Counted from the first letter of the stretch, positions 1 to 7,776 are shown. The stretch: 23,046 bases of DNA from Candidatus Methanophagales archaeon (GCA_023131215.1 JAGLZV010000078.1:1-23046), one strand, 5' to 3'. Numbers and translations: made by a program. The notes: a model not told the origin generated them from the sequence alone.

Positions 1-200
1 AGCGGTTTGAGCTTTTTTATACTTTTCATACCACTTTCTCATCTCCGTTAAAAGCTAAAGGACTACGTCATATAAATAAACGTATTGTTTAGGTACTAAA
101 TTTTAGAAGTGGGCAACCTGGTTGTGGCAGTGGTGGGCAGCGTAGATGTTAGCGAGATTGAGGAATAGTACGGGTATCTAACTTAATGCAAAAAGTAGGG
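1..200. other. Intergenic, no convincing gene
   Basis: No gene can be supported here. A short plus-strand open stretch at about 105-168 reads ILEVGNLVVAVVGSVDVSEI and then stops. It has no start signal and could be a gene scrap or chance. The left edge is AT-rich. Confidence 0.4.
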
Positions 201-217
201 GAGCACTTATAGTGCTC
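191..217 (-). terminator. Hairpin plus T-tract after the metalloprotease gene
   Basis: A perfect inverted repeat GAGCACT-TAT-AGTGCTC lies at 201-217 and overlaps the stop codon of the minus-strand metalloprotease gene. On that strand it is followed by CCCCTACTTTTTGC. The stem plus T-run has the shape of an intrinsic terminator. Archaea usually need only the T-tract, so the role of the stem is inferred. Confidence 0.55.
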
Positions 218-2081
218 ACCCGGAATAAGCCAGCTCTAAACTCCACTTATTCAGCTTGCCTATGTCCCTTCCCTCCAGATCGGTCACCTGCAATATCCAG
301 TTGCCCTTTATAGATTGGCCTGCGAGGTCTGCCAGAGCGACGGTGAAACCAGAATCGTAGGTCTTTATCAGATTGTCCTGACCGAAGCCAGTACGATTGT
401 GCAGGATCGCCTGTTTACCTGCTGGCGTGAAGAGCTCCACTCTCAAATCGCCGATGTAGGTGTGGCTGATATCGACATCCACCGTGACTTTTCGCATCGT
501 GCCCTCTTCATCAATAGCTATGGCGTTCCTCACACCAGTAGGATCATCATCAGGAATGTCCAATTTCGGGAACGATTCTTTGCTGACGACCTTTACGGTG
601 GCTTCTGCTGGACCCACTACAAAGCTTATGACCTCGCCAAGTTCACTAATTTTTGATATAATCAACCCAGAATCTGAACCGTCCCACTGTCTTGAATGAG
701 GATTGGTGGAATGGGACAACGCAATTCCGTCCTCTCTACCGAACATATCGCCCGGATCGCCGCCCCTGCCGCGGTTCTTCTCTAAGTCTAAATGCCCGTC
801 AGCCTGGAGCAGACCACACTGATAGTGTCTTCTGGGAGTTCCTCCCTGCCACTCGTTGGAGCCGAATATATCGCAATGGTACACTGCCAGACCACTCGAT
901 GGTATGTGCTCATCAAGATCGAGCTTGGACCGGTTCTCCACTAAGAAGTACTCGTTAAAATAGCAAGTTTCAAAGACTATAGCCGTTCCATAATCCCCGT
1001 GAGTGATTTGATATTTGCCTGGTTTGTTGAGCACCACCTTATTGTCGCACCATCCCACTAGGTTTCTCAGATATGCGCATATGGGTGACGGCGTTCGACC
1101 CCGATTGTTATGGTTGCCCGAACTCATAAGGCAATAGTGGCCAAGTCCAGCACTTTCCTCAAAATCACCGTCACGTCCCCCGTAATCGTATAGATCAGGA
1201 AAACGGCAAAGCATATGACCGTTCTCGTGACAGAAGGTGCCGATGCTAAGGTCTGATTTTGTCCTGCCCAGACTGGAGATCATATAGAAATAGGTTCTGA
1301 TATCACCGTATTGGAGGTCAAGGACGAAATTGTGGGGCCACAACCAGTCCCTGTATTGGGTCTGTCCTGCGTACAGGAAGCTCAGAGCATCGATTATCCC
1401 CTCCCCTCTGGAATCGAACTGGGCGAGATCTATCCCCCTATTAACCACGGCATCGAGAGCTTCTTTGAACAACTGGTGTTGTACGTAATACTGACGGTTA
1501 TGGCTCAGCGTAATGGGGCCAACTACCTCATTGGTATAGTCGAGTTTACCGTTGGACATCTTGAGGTAATATTCACGAACCGAGCAGAAGTTTCCGTTTT
1601 CAGAGTAATCCTGACCGTTAAGTATATCCGAGACCTCCTCGGCCGTGACCGTGCTTTTGACATCCTGAAACTGGACCAGGATCGTCAAGCCATTGACTTT
1701 TCCTTCGATGACACGACGCCCTTCCAACAATCCCTTACTCGGTCCTAAGGTTCTCATGGTATCAGGAGCCCGATAAGGGTCTGGTGGCGGGATCATCAGA
1801 GCATGCCTCGCTTCGAATTTGGCGTTACGGACTTCTCCTGATTCCTTAAAATGCCGTCGTACTCTGGCTGGTGGGCTCTCTATCTGGGACACACCGCTGG
1901 AGACAAATTCGCCATTAATAAGGTCGGCATAGCAGTACAATCCAAGGTCGGAATCGTAGACAACTGTGTAACCATCCTCGTTCTCATAACGGGCGTAAGA
2001 CTCGTCGCCAAAGACTACCAGTTTGACGTCAGGTCCGTTCTCCTGCTCGAAGGTTAAAGTCTCTCCGAATATCGCACTCAT
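216..2081 (-). CDS. M6-type zinc metalloprotease with C-terminal P-domain
   Basis: Predicted zinc endopeptidase of the M6 / immune-inhibitor-A type, 621 residues. The zinc site is HENGH at residues 285-289 (HExxH), followed by FPDLYDYG, where D296 is the likely third ligand. A Met-turn-like segment, CLMSSGN, follows at about 318-323. The first 60 or so residues resemble the N-terminal region seen before the catalytic domain in this family (GDESYARYENEDGYTVV). Residues about 504-620 form a proprotein-convertase P/Homo-B-like beta domain. No signal peptide or membrane segment is visible, which is odd for a family that is normally secreted. The ATG is preceded by GGAGGT at 8 nt and overlaps the stop of a small upstream ORF as ATGA, implying translational coupling. 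Substrate unknown. The family is mainly bacterial, so transfer is plausible. Confidence 0.85.
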   Translation of the reverse strand: MSAIFGETLTFEQENGPDVKLVVFGDESYARYENEDGYTVVYDSDLGLYCYADLINGEFVSSGVSQIESPPARVRRHFKESGEVRNAKFEARHALMIPPPDPYRAPDTMRTLGPSKGLLEGRRVIEGKVNGLTILVQFQDVKSTVTAEEVSDILNGQDYSENGNFCSVREYYLKMSNGKLDYTNEVVGPITLSHNRQYYVQHQLFKEALDAVVNRGIDLAQFDSRGEGIIDALSFLYAGQTQYRDWLWPHNFVLDLQYGDIRTYFYMISSLGRTKSDLSIGTFCHENGHMLCRFPDLYDYGGRDGDFEESAGLGHYCLMSSGNHNNRGRTPSPICAYLRNLVGWCDNKVVLNKPGKYQITHGDYGTAIVFETCYFNEYFLVENRSKLDLDEHIPSSGLAVYHCDIFGSNEWQGGTPRRHYQCGLLQADGHLDLEKNRGRGGDPGDMFGREDGIALSHSTNPHSRQWDGSDSGLIISKISELGEVISFVVGPAEATVKVVSKESFPKLDIPDDDPTGVRNAIAIDEEGTMRKVTVDVDISHTYIGDLRVELFTPAGKQAILHNRTGFGQDNLIKTYDSGFTVALADLAGQSIKGNWILQVTDLEGRDIGKLNKWSLELAYSG

Positions 2082-2185
2082 TCTATTCTACCTCCTTCGG
2101 AACAAGCGTTGTAGCTCATGGCCAAGCCCTCTGTTCTGGCTGGCCCTACTTCCTTAAAACCTGTCTCTTTTCTCCTCTTATTCAT
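2078..2185 (-). CDS. Small ORF (35 aa) coupled to the metalloprotease
   Basis: An unrecognised 35-residue ORF. It begins MNKRRKETGF and ends NACSEGGRIE. Support comes from signals rather than homology: AAGGAG lies 7 nt before the ATG, a TATA-like element lies about 35 nt upstream, and the stop overlaps the metalloprotease start in the ATGA pattern typical of coupled genes. The peptide is basic at its N-terminus, has one cysteine near the C-terminus and is not hydrophobic, so it is not an export signal for the protease. It may be a regulatory leader, a real small protein or a protease substrate. None of these is shown by the sequence. Confidence 0.5.
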   Translation of the reverse strand: MNKRRKETGFKEVGPARTEGLAMSYNACSEGGRIE

Positions 2186-2214
2186 TTTTCTTCTCCTTTC
2201 ATTTAACACGTGTT

Positions 2215-2227
2215 ACATATATGTGTA
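2215..2227 (-). promoter_or_regulatory. TATA-like element for the small ORF / metalloprotease operon
   Basis: On the minus strand an ACACATATATGTAACA block centred near 2221 lies about 36 nt before the ATG at 2185. That spacing allows transcription to begin roughly 10 nt upstream of the start, just ahead of the AAGGAG site. Assigned from position and composition only. Confidence 0.4.
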
Positions 2228-2357
2228 TATTCTACGTATACTAACTATCTCTTTAAAAAGTTTTCGGCTTTTGATTTTGTGGATATTTTCGAGATATTTC
2301 AGATAGCATAGCCTTTTGAGGTTATAACCGCATACTCTTGCAAACGCATCCATCTTC

Positions 2358-3188
2358 TCACACAACGTTTTTCGTTTTAGAACTATCCATGCTTCCACTT
2401 CGATATCCTTCAAGATCAAGTGTGACGTAATTGAAGCCAAGCATTTTCAGTTTTCCGCAAATATCCTCAAGCATTTTTGCATCGGAAAAAACTTCTATCT
2501 CTTCCTTACCGACCTCTATCCTCGCTATTCCTCCACGGTGCAATCTGACCCTGACTTGCCTGAAGCCCATATCCTTTAAGAAGTCCTCAGCTTTTTCTAT
2601 CCTCTCCAGTTTTTCCCTCGTTATCCTCTCTCCGTATGCTATCCTTGTAGCTAAACAAGGATTTGGTGGTTTATCCCAAAAGGGCAGCCCTATCTCCTTC
2701 GCCATTTGCCTTACCTCATTTTTCGTTATGCCCACTTCTGCAAGAGGATGCCAAACTCCTTCTTCTTCGGATGCAACAATGCCAGGACGGTGTTTAGCCA
2801 AATCGGAAAGGGTAACGCCTTCTGCAATTGTTGTTACGCCCTCTTCCGCTGCAACTTCTTTTAGTATCCGCGAAAATTTTTTCTTACAGAAGTAGCATCT
2901 GTTATACGGATTTATGACAAAATCTTCGTTCCTCTGCCAGAAGAATTGTACTATCTTATGCTTGATGCCCATGCGTTTTAAAAAGCTCTTTACATGTTCT
3001 AATTCCCTTCTCGGAAACAGTTCACTGTCTATCGTTACTGCACGGACTTTTTCACCCAGTACTTCATGAGCGACCATCAGCAGAAAACCGCTGTCAACAC
3101 CACCAGAGAAAGCGACAAGTAACTTCTCTTTCTCTCTTATTCTTCTTTTCAATTCCTCAAGTTTCTCTCTCGCTGTGTGCGCAAGCAT
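2358..3188 (-). CDS. larE: ATP-dependent sulfur transferase, LarE family (three-cysteine type)
   Basis: PP-loop ATPase of the LarE family, 276 residues. In lactate racemase maturation, LarE adenylates and thiolates the carboxylates of the nickel-pincer nucleotide precursor. The PP-loop SGGVDS is at residues 28-33. Cysteines lie at C98 and C101 (RCYFCKKK) and at C178 (NPCLATR). C178 matches the sacrificial cysteine of single-Cys LarE. With the CxxC pair it makes the three-Cys pattern associated with iron-sulfur-dependent LarE enzymes that are not consumed in the reaction. No larA, larB or larC is in the window, so the sulfur acceptor is uncertain. There is no Shine-Dalgarno, and a TATA-like CTATTTAAAAAA at 3202-3213 is close enough for a leaderless transcript. 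The gene is divergent from the next one. Confidence 0.88.
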   Translation of the reverse strand: MLAHTAREKLEELKRRIREKEKLLVAFSGGVDSGFLLMVAHEVLGEKVRAVTIDSELFPRRELEHVKSFLKRMGIKHKIVQFFWQRNEDFVINPYNRCYFCKKKFSRILKEVAAEEGVTTIAEGVTLSDLAKHRPGIVASEEEGVWHPLAEVGITKNEVRQMAKEIGLPFWDKPPNPCLATRIAYGERITREKLERIEKAEDFLKDMGFRQVRVRLHRGGIARIEVGKEEIEVFSDAKMLEDICGKLKMLGFNYVTLDLEGYRSGSMDSSKTKNVV

Positions 3189-3270
3189 GATAAAGGGTGT
3201 GTTTTTTAAATAGGTAAAAAATCATATAAGGGATAGGGATATCACGCCCATGAACAGGAGACTAATATAA

Positions 3271-3714
3271 ATGCCATCAAGCAATCGGCTCAACCCAGAA
3301 AGAGGACGCACATTTCAGAAAACAGCCTCCGAAGTTTTATCTCAATACTTTGGGGCGGATTTCCGCATTGACTATCCCATTGCGATAGGCATACCGCCAA
3401 AAAAGCACAAGTTCGATCTTGTCTCAATTGAACAGCGATACGTTGGCGAATGCAAGAACTACTCTTGGACAGAGAGCGGCAATATACCTAGTGCCAAGAT
3501 GGGATTTGTCAACGAGGCAGTTTTCTATCTGTTACATTTGCCTCGAGGTGTTCATCGCTTTGTGGTAATGCGTAGAGATACTCATCCAAAGCGCAGTGAA
3601 ACTTTGGCAGAGTATTATTATCGCACTTACAGTCACTTGCTGGATGATGTGTTTGTCATAGAATTGGATGTTGAGACAGGCGATCTAAAAGAATTGGGGC
3701 ATGACTTCGCCTAA
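3271..3714 (+). CDS. PD-(D/E)XK nuclease-fold-like protein
   Basis: A 147-residue protein with no family name I can give. Residues 46-63 contain KFDLVSIEQRYVGECKNY, with D49, E60 and K62 spaced as in the D...ExK core of PD-(D/E)XK nucleases. An N-terminal helix begins RGRTFQKTASEVL, as is common in that fold. GVHRFVVMRRD follows at about 95-105, where a core beta strand would be expected. No methyltransferase or partner gene is adjacent. The ATG follows CAGGAG at 10 nt, and a TATA-like CATATAAGG lies near 3223-3231. It converges with the next gene across a T-rich gap at 3715-3766. It may be a stand-alone nuclease or a non-catalytic fold member. Confidence 0.6.
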   Translation: MPSSNRLNPERGRTFQKTASEVLSQYFGADFRIDYPIAIGIPPKKHKFDLVSIEQRYVGECKNYSWTESGNIPSAKMGFVNEAVFYLLHLPRGVHRFVVMRRDTHPKRSETLAEYYYRTYSHLLDDVFVIELDVETGDLKELGHDFA

Positions 3715-3766
3715 CATCCCTTAGAACTCTTCTTCTTTTTCCCCTTCACTACTTTTTATGTACCTT

Positions 3767-4228
3767 TTAAAACACTATTTCCGGAGTAATCATCCATTCT
3801 ACAGACCAGCGCCCATCTTTATTTCTCTCAAGGCATACAATTCCACCCATCCTGAAAGCCACAACTTCCTTTTCTTCATCTCCACAAAGTAAACCACCGC
3901 TGAGTTTACTCAAGTGGGGTAGATGACCAACCACTATGATATCCTCATCCATCGCGGATAAACGATCTTCCCAAACCTTAGGATCGGCATTAGGAGCCAA
4001 TTCCTCAGCTTCTATTACTTGTTCGATATTCAGTTTTTTTGCCACTATCTCTGCTGTTTGTTTGGCACGTAACTTACCACTATGGAATATTTTATTCGCT
4101 TTAATATCCAGTTTTTTCGCATATTTCGCTATCTCCTGAATATCTTCTCTTCCCCTCTCCGAGAGAGGTCTCAAAGGATCTTCTTCCTCCTTTTTAGCCT
4201 CTCCATGTTGGACTAAATAAAGTCTCAT
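3767..4228 (-). CDS. sixA: SixA-type phosphohistidine phosphatase
   Basis: Histidine-phosphatase superfamily protein of 153 residues, SixA-like. It likely removes phosphate from phosphohistidine proteins, although substrates of archaeal members are unproven. The catalytic block MRLYLVQHGEA carries H8. The usual RHG reads QHG here. RPLSERG, HSGKLRAKQTAE and VVGHLPHL, the second catalytic His region, are all present and in family order. I start at the ATG at 4228, which has GAGGT 7 nt upstream; a TTG one codon earlier is also open. Confidence 0.82.
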   Translation of the reverse strand: MRLYLVQHGEAKKEEEDPLRPLSERGREDIQEIAKYAKKLDIKANKIFHSGKLRAKQTAEIVAKKLNIEQVIEAEELAPNADPKVWEDRLSAMDEDIIVVGHLPHLSKLSGGLLCGDEEKEVVAFRMGGIVCLERNKDGRWSVEWMITPEIVF

Positions 4229-4306
4229 CAATAATACCTCAATTTAGAATTTGCTCTTTGCATTTTTCACTGTCTGTTCAAAATTCCACAGAATTTTGAG
4301 CAGATA

Positions 4307-5224
4307 CTACCACCCTCTCACCTGCAACATCTCCTCCTCTCTCAAAACGCTTACCTCAATCCCTTTCATCGGTATTCCTAATCCTTTAGAAATCTCCGCC
4401 AGTTTCTTTGCGTCATCGTAATTGTTCACCGCTTCCACAATTGCAGAAGCCATTCTGGGCGGATTTTCCGACTTGAAAATCCCGGAACCCACAAAAACAC
4501 CGTCTGCTCCGAGTTTCATCATAAGAACCGCATCCGCAGGCGTTGCAACTCCTCCTGCTGCAAAATTCACCACTGCTAATCGCTGCAATTCCGCCGTCTC
4601 CTGCACCAATTCAAAAGACACTTTCAGCTCTTTCGCAACGTCTTTCAACTCTTCCCCGCTCTTTCCCTTTAGCGACCTTATGTCGCCCATAATCAATTTC
4701 ATGTGTCGAACGGCTTCCTTCACGTCTCCAGTCCCCGCTTCTCCTTTCGTCCTTATCATCGCCGCACCTTCCTCTATGCGACGCAATGCTTCTCCTAAAT
4801 CGCGGGCACCGCAGACAAAAGGCACTGTAAATCCTCTTTTGTCCACGTGATGCGTGTCCACCGGTGTTAGAACCTCGGATTCATCCACCATATCAACGCC
4901 CAACGCTTCCAGTATTTCCGCTTCTACAAAATGCCCTATGCGGCATTTCGCCATCACCGGTATCGTAACCGCTTCAATGATTTCCGATATAACCGCAGGG
5001 TCTGCCATTCTTGCAACGCCGCCAGCTTTTCTGATGTCAGCAGGAACAGCATGCAGAGCCATAACAGCAATAGCACCTGCATCCTCCGCCACTATCGCCT
5101 GTTCCGCACTTGTCACATCCATTATCACACCTCCCTTTTGCAAGGAAGCGAAACCGCGCTTCAAAAGCTCTGTTCCGTGTCTAAGGTGTTCAATTTCTAT
5201 CCCCATCCTTTTCTTCTCCATCAT
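4307..5224 (-). CDS. pdxS: Pyridoxal 5'-phosphate synthase, lyase subunit PdxS
   Basis: PdxS makes PLP from ribose 5-phosphate (or ribulose 5-phosphate), glyceraldehyde 3-phosphate and ammonia delivered by the glutaminase PdxT. All family hallmarks are visible in 305 residues: GGVIMDV (D36), PVMAKCRIGH with K93 as the Schiff-base lysine, the second lysine K160 in RTKGEAGTG, VNFAAGGVATPADA and GADGVFVGSGIF. The ending VRGW is typical. Length and order match bacterial and archaeal PdxS closely. pdxT is not in the window. Two ATGs lie in tandem at 5224 and 5221, with a G-rich stretch just upstream, and either could be used. The gene is divergent from the tRNA methyltransferase gene, with a repeat element between them. 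Confidence 0.96.
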   Translation of the reverse strand: MMEKKRMGIEIEHLRHGTELLKRGFASLQKGGVIMDVTSAEQAIVAEDAGAIAVMALHAVPADIRKAGGVARMADPAVISEIIEAVTIPVMAKCRIGHFVEAEILEALGVDMVDESEVLTPVDTHHVDKRGFTVPFVCGARDLGEALRRIEEGAAMIRTKGEAGTGDVKEAVRHMKLIMGDIRSLKGKSGEELKDVAKELKVSFELVQETAELQRLAVVNFAAGGVATPADAVLMMKLGADGVFVGSGIFKSENPPRMASAIVEAVNNYDDAKKLAEISKGLGIPMKGIEVSVLREEEMLQVRGW

Positions 5225-5278
5225 CGTCTCATCCCCCGTTCTATAATGATTTTACTTAGGAAAGGATTATCAATTAAA

Positions 5279-5310
5279 AAACTTTTTGCAAGCAAAAACC
5301 TTTACTAACT
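5279..5310. repeat. Palindromic repeat, copy R1 (hairpin B)
   Basis: TTTTTGC-AA-GCAAAAA at 5283-5298 is a perfect hairpin, followed by CCTTTACTAA. The 17-nt string from GCAAAAA to ACTAA (5292-5308) recurs exactly at 8597-8613, and a near copy occurs in reverse near 15990-16010. This is the shortest copy of the interspersed family. It fills the gap before the methyltransferase start, so that gene probably has no ribosome-binding site. Confidence 0.7.
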
Positions 5311-5317
5311 AATAAAA

Positions 5318-6370
5318 ATGCGACTTGCTTTTGAACTGTCAGGTGAGCATGAAACACTGCCGAAAGCAGAGGTTTTAGCATGTTTAGATGCGTTAAGTGT
5401 TGCTTACGAGGAAAGGATGTCCTCGAATGGAATATTGGTGATTGATGCACAACTTTCGCCTGAAGTTCTCGATACCATATCAAAGCGATTGGGGATGACG
5501 CACTGCGTATATGAAGTGAAAGGCATGAGTAAGCCAGAGGAAAGGGAAATACTTGCAGTCGTCAAAAATGTGGATAGAGACGATATTATGGAACAAGGGC
5601 ACACATTTGCAGTGCGTGTTAAGAAAAAACAGATTTTTTTAGATAGAGGTTTAGAGAGAAAAGCAGGAGAAATCATAAAACGAAAAGGTTATAAAGTGAA
5701 CCTGAGGAATCCATCTAAAACGTTTGTTCTCCTGCTAACAAAACAAACGTGCTTTTTCTGTTTGCTCTTACACTCCGTGGATAAGAAGCAATTTGAGGAA
5801 CGGAAACCGCATTTAAGACCTTTCTTCTCGCCCGGTGTTATAATGCCAAAATTTGCTCGTGCTCTGGTTAATCTCAGCCGCATAAAAGAGAAAGAGCTTT
5901 TTCTTGACCCTTTCTGTGGCACGGGTGGGATATTAATAGAAGCAGGCATGATAGGGGCGACACTGGTTGGAATAGACGTGCAGGAAAAGATGGTGAGAGG
6001 AGCTGAAGAAAACCTGGGTATTTATGGACTGAATGGAGATTTAATCGTAGGAGATGCATCTAAAATGGCATTACGGGATAATAGCGTTGATGCCGTCGTG
6101 ACAGACATGCCTTATGGCCGGTCTTCTTTAATATCCGGGTCAGGCTACTTTATTGCAGAATCCCACTCCTTGTTCCTCGAACGTTTATACCAGAATGCTT
6201 TGAATGAGATACATCGTGTGCTTAAAAACAAGGGAAAAGCAGTTATCGTCTCCAACTCTCCTTCTCTTTATTCCCTTTCCCGCGAGCACAATTTCCACGC
6301 CCTTGAAAATCACAAATACAGAGTTCATAAAAGTTTAAATAGGTACATAGCAGTACTTGAAAAAAGGTGA
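5318..6370 (+). CDS. trmG10: tRNA (guanine-10-N2)-methyltransferase, THUMP type
   Basis: Two-domain SAM-dependent enzyme of 350 residues that methylates N2 of G10 in archaeal tRNA. Residues about 1-155 form the ferredoxin-like/THUMP RNA-binding half. The Rossmann methyltransferase begins near 170 (RPFFSPGVIMPKFARALVNL). Motif I is DPFCGTGG at 197-204, the SAM acidic loop is VGID near 217-220, and motif IV is TDMPYG at 262-267. Motif IV is normally DPPY, so the first proline is replaced by Met, while the Asp, Pro and Tyr that matter most are kept. No Shine-Dalgarno is seen. The start lies directly after repeat R1. Confidence 0.9.
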   Translation: MRLAFELSGEHETLPKAEVLACLDALSVAYEERMSSNGILVIDAQLSPEVLDTISKRLGMTHCVYEVKGMSKPEEREILAVVKNVDRDDIMEQGHTFAVRVKKKQIFLDRGLERKAGEIIKRKGYKVNLRNPSKTFVLLLTKQTCFFCLLLHSVDKKQFEERKPHLRPFFSPGVIMPKFARALVNLSRIKEKELFLDPFCGTGGILIEAGMIGATLVGIDVQEKMVRGAEENLGIYGLNGDLIVGDASKMALRDNSVDAVVTDMPYGRSSLISGSGYFIAESHSLFLERLYQNALNEIHRVLKNKGKAVIVSNSPSLYSLSREHNFHALENHKYRVHKSLNRYIAVLEKR

Positions 6371-6376
6371 AAAAAC

Positions 6377-6664
6377 TTGAAAGTGCGTTTACCAAATGGG
6401 AGGGAAATAGAAGCGATGGATGTAGACTTTGAGACGATAAAAGAGGATTGGAATGAATATAAGCTGGAAGACGGCACGGTATTGAAGTTTAAGACGATTG
6501 TGAGTAGTATTATTCGCACTGCGGACTACGACCCGATGACTGGTGACCCCGTCTACCATGTCCGTTCTACGAACATACTGCGAGTGAAAGTGCCAGAGGA
6601 GATGAAGCGATTGCCTGCCACAAAGAAACCAGGTGGAGAGGGGGAAGGAGTTGAAGTGGGCTAA
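6377..6664 (+). CDS. Conserved-looking small archaeal protein
   Basis: A 95-residue soluble protein that I do not recognise by function. It begins at a TTG preceded by AGGTGA, which itself contains the stop of the upstream methyltransferase gene, so the two are probably co-transcribed. The body is rich in beta-prone segments (RLPNGREIEAMDVDF, LEDGTVLKFKTIV, VYHVRSTNILRVKVP) and ends in a Gly/Glu-rich tail. This suggests a small beta-barrel protein. Its tight linkage to the tRNA methyltransferase hints at an RNA-related role, but that is inference. Confidence 0.7.
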   Translation: MKVRLPNGREIEAMDVDFETIKEDWNEYKLEDGTVLKFKTIVSSIIRTADYDPMTGDPVYHVRSTNILRVKVPEEMKRLPATKKPGGEGEGVEVG

Positions 6665-6722
6665 ATTCGTTAGCAAAAATTGATGACAGAGCTCATTAAA
6701 TAAAGTTTATTGCAATTTCTTA

Positions 6723-7017
6723 TTGTTATATGCTTATTACATTGAATATCATACGATTTTTTATTTGCCCGGCGATGTGCGACTGGGCAAGATCAACTGC
6801 TCAGGTGGCGAGGGTATTGATTTTGGTTTAGGCTCCAGCTTCGGTTATTTACTACCCGTTATTGCTCTCTCGGTTTTCGCTCTGGCGCTTTCATCGCTAT
6901 CGTAAAAATGAAGCGGAGGGGAGATGCGAAGTAGTTGAGGTTAAAAAAGGCGAAATCGAGGTCCGAAAGAAGGAAAGCTCATCAGAAAGAAAGAATGGGG
7001 TAGAACGAACGTTATAG
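6723..7017 (+). pseudogene. Possible frameshifted small membrane protein
   Basis: Frame 6723-6905, starting at a TTG, encodes a hydrophilic stretch and then a membrane helix (GYLLPVIALSVFALALSSLS) before a stop. The +1 frame from about 6860 to 7017 is open through a highly charged tail (RYRKNEAEGRCEVVEVKKGE and onward). A helix followed by a charged cytoplasmic tail is the usual order for an anchored protein, so one lost or gained base near 6890-6905 could join them. There is no clear ribosome-binding site. Chance open frames are possible. Confidence 0.25.
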
Positions 7018-7135
7018 AATTATCAGAATGATTTTTATCAAAAAAGGGAGGAAAATGAACGTTTTGAACGCTTATGTGGACGATTCGTTCTGTTATCCTT
7101 TTTTATATCGTTCAAAATAAGATATGAACGGAGGT
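7003..7135 (+). promoter_or_regulatory. Promoter with a cluster of GAACG motifs
   Basis: A TATA-like TTTTATATC lies at 7101-7109, about 40 nt before the ATG at 7144, and GGAGGT is at 7130-7135. Around it are seven copies of GAACG or its complement CGTTC: 7003-7007, 7007-7011, 7057-7061, 7066-7070, 7086-7090, 7109-7113 and 7126-7130. Two flank or abut the TATA element. This looks like an operator array for a DNA-binding regulator. No regulator gene is adjacent. Confidence 0.5.
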
Positions 7136-7143
7136 AATAAAAA

Positions 7144-7776
7144 ATGGGAAGCATACATAGGAGGATTTTGTGCATGGGCGTAGTAGCACTGCTGTTGCTG
7201 AGTCTCCTTGGGACGGGTGTCGCAGTATCGCAACAAGTGCAGAAAGGGAAAGCGGCGGATAAAGTAGCGAAGGGACTATCGTGGGACAGGGCTGTGGGAG
7301 AGATTTCGCAGAATAAAGCTCTGAAAGTGCCGATTAGAGTCTTTCATAGAGGATATGGCTTCGCCTTGAACGATAGCGGTGACGAGTTCCATGTGCTCAG
7401 GGTGCACATCATCAGGGCAAGACGCATTCAACCGATATATATTAGGGAACTTATGGAAGCGAACAAGAACATCGATGGAATAAAAGCGGAAATCGAAGGA
7501 GGGGGATGGCATCCCTTCTATCGAGGGCATCTGCGGCTTGGTGAAAGCCACTACCGGCTTGTTAACATCACCGTGGGTGATAATCGAACTTTCAATGCAG
7601 ATATTGTGGAACTAGACGAGAACGGAGAAATAGGTAATATCTCGGTAGCCGTTAAGAAGTACGAGGGTGCCTGGATAGGTGAGGGCAACCTAACGATGTA
7701 TGAAAGTGAATACAGCGGTGAATACAGAGTGTTGCTCGATGTTCTTCCGCCAAGACCAATCTTACGTGGGCGATAG
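7144..7776 (+). CDS. Exported protein of unknown function
   Basis: A 210-residue protein with a clear signal peptide: basic start MGSIHRRI, a hydrophobic core (VVALLLLSLLGTGVAV) and a likely cleavage site near residues 28-30. No lipobox is seen. The mature part is polar with alternating beta-like segments (EFHVLRVHIIRARRI, HYRLVNITVGD, GEYRVLLDVLPP) and several N-x-S/T sequons (NIT, NRT, NIS, NLT), which suggests a glycosylated surface protein. No catalytic motif is visible. It has a strong ribosome-binding site (GGAGGT, 8 nt) and the GAACG-rich promoter upstream. It appears to stand alone. Confidence 0.75.
   Translation: MGSIHRRILCMGVVALLLLSLLGTGVAVSQQVQKGKAADKVAKGLSWDRAVGEISQNKALKVPIRVFHRGYGFALNDSGDEFHVLRVHIIRARRIQPIYIRELMEANKNIDGIKAEIEGGGWHPFYRGHLRLGESHYRLVNITVGDNRTFNADIVELDENGEIGNISVAVKKYEGAWIGEGNLTMYESEYSGEYRVLLDVLPPRPILRGR

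Noticed and set aside
1311..1748. 145-codon plus-strand frame inside the metalloprotease gene
   Set aside because: It is antisense to a gene with clear catalytic motifs and has no start signal of its own.
2213..2440. 75-codon minus-strand frame overlapping the 3' end of the LarE gene
   Set aside because: It overlaps LarE in another frame, has no ribosome-binding site and encodes a low-complexity Ile/Leu/Lys-rich product.
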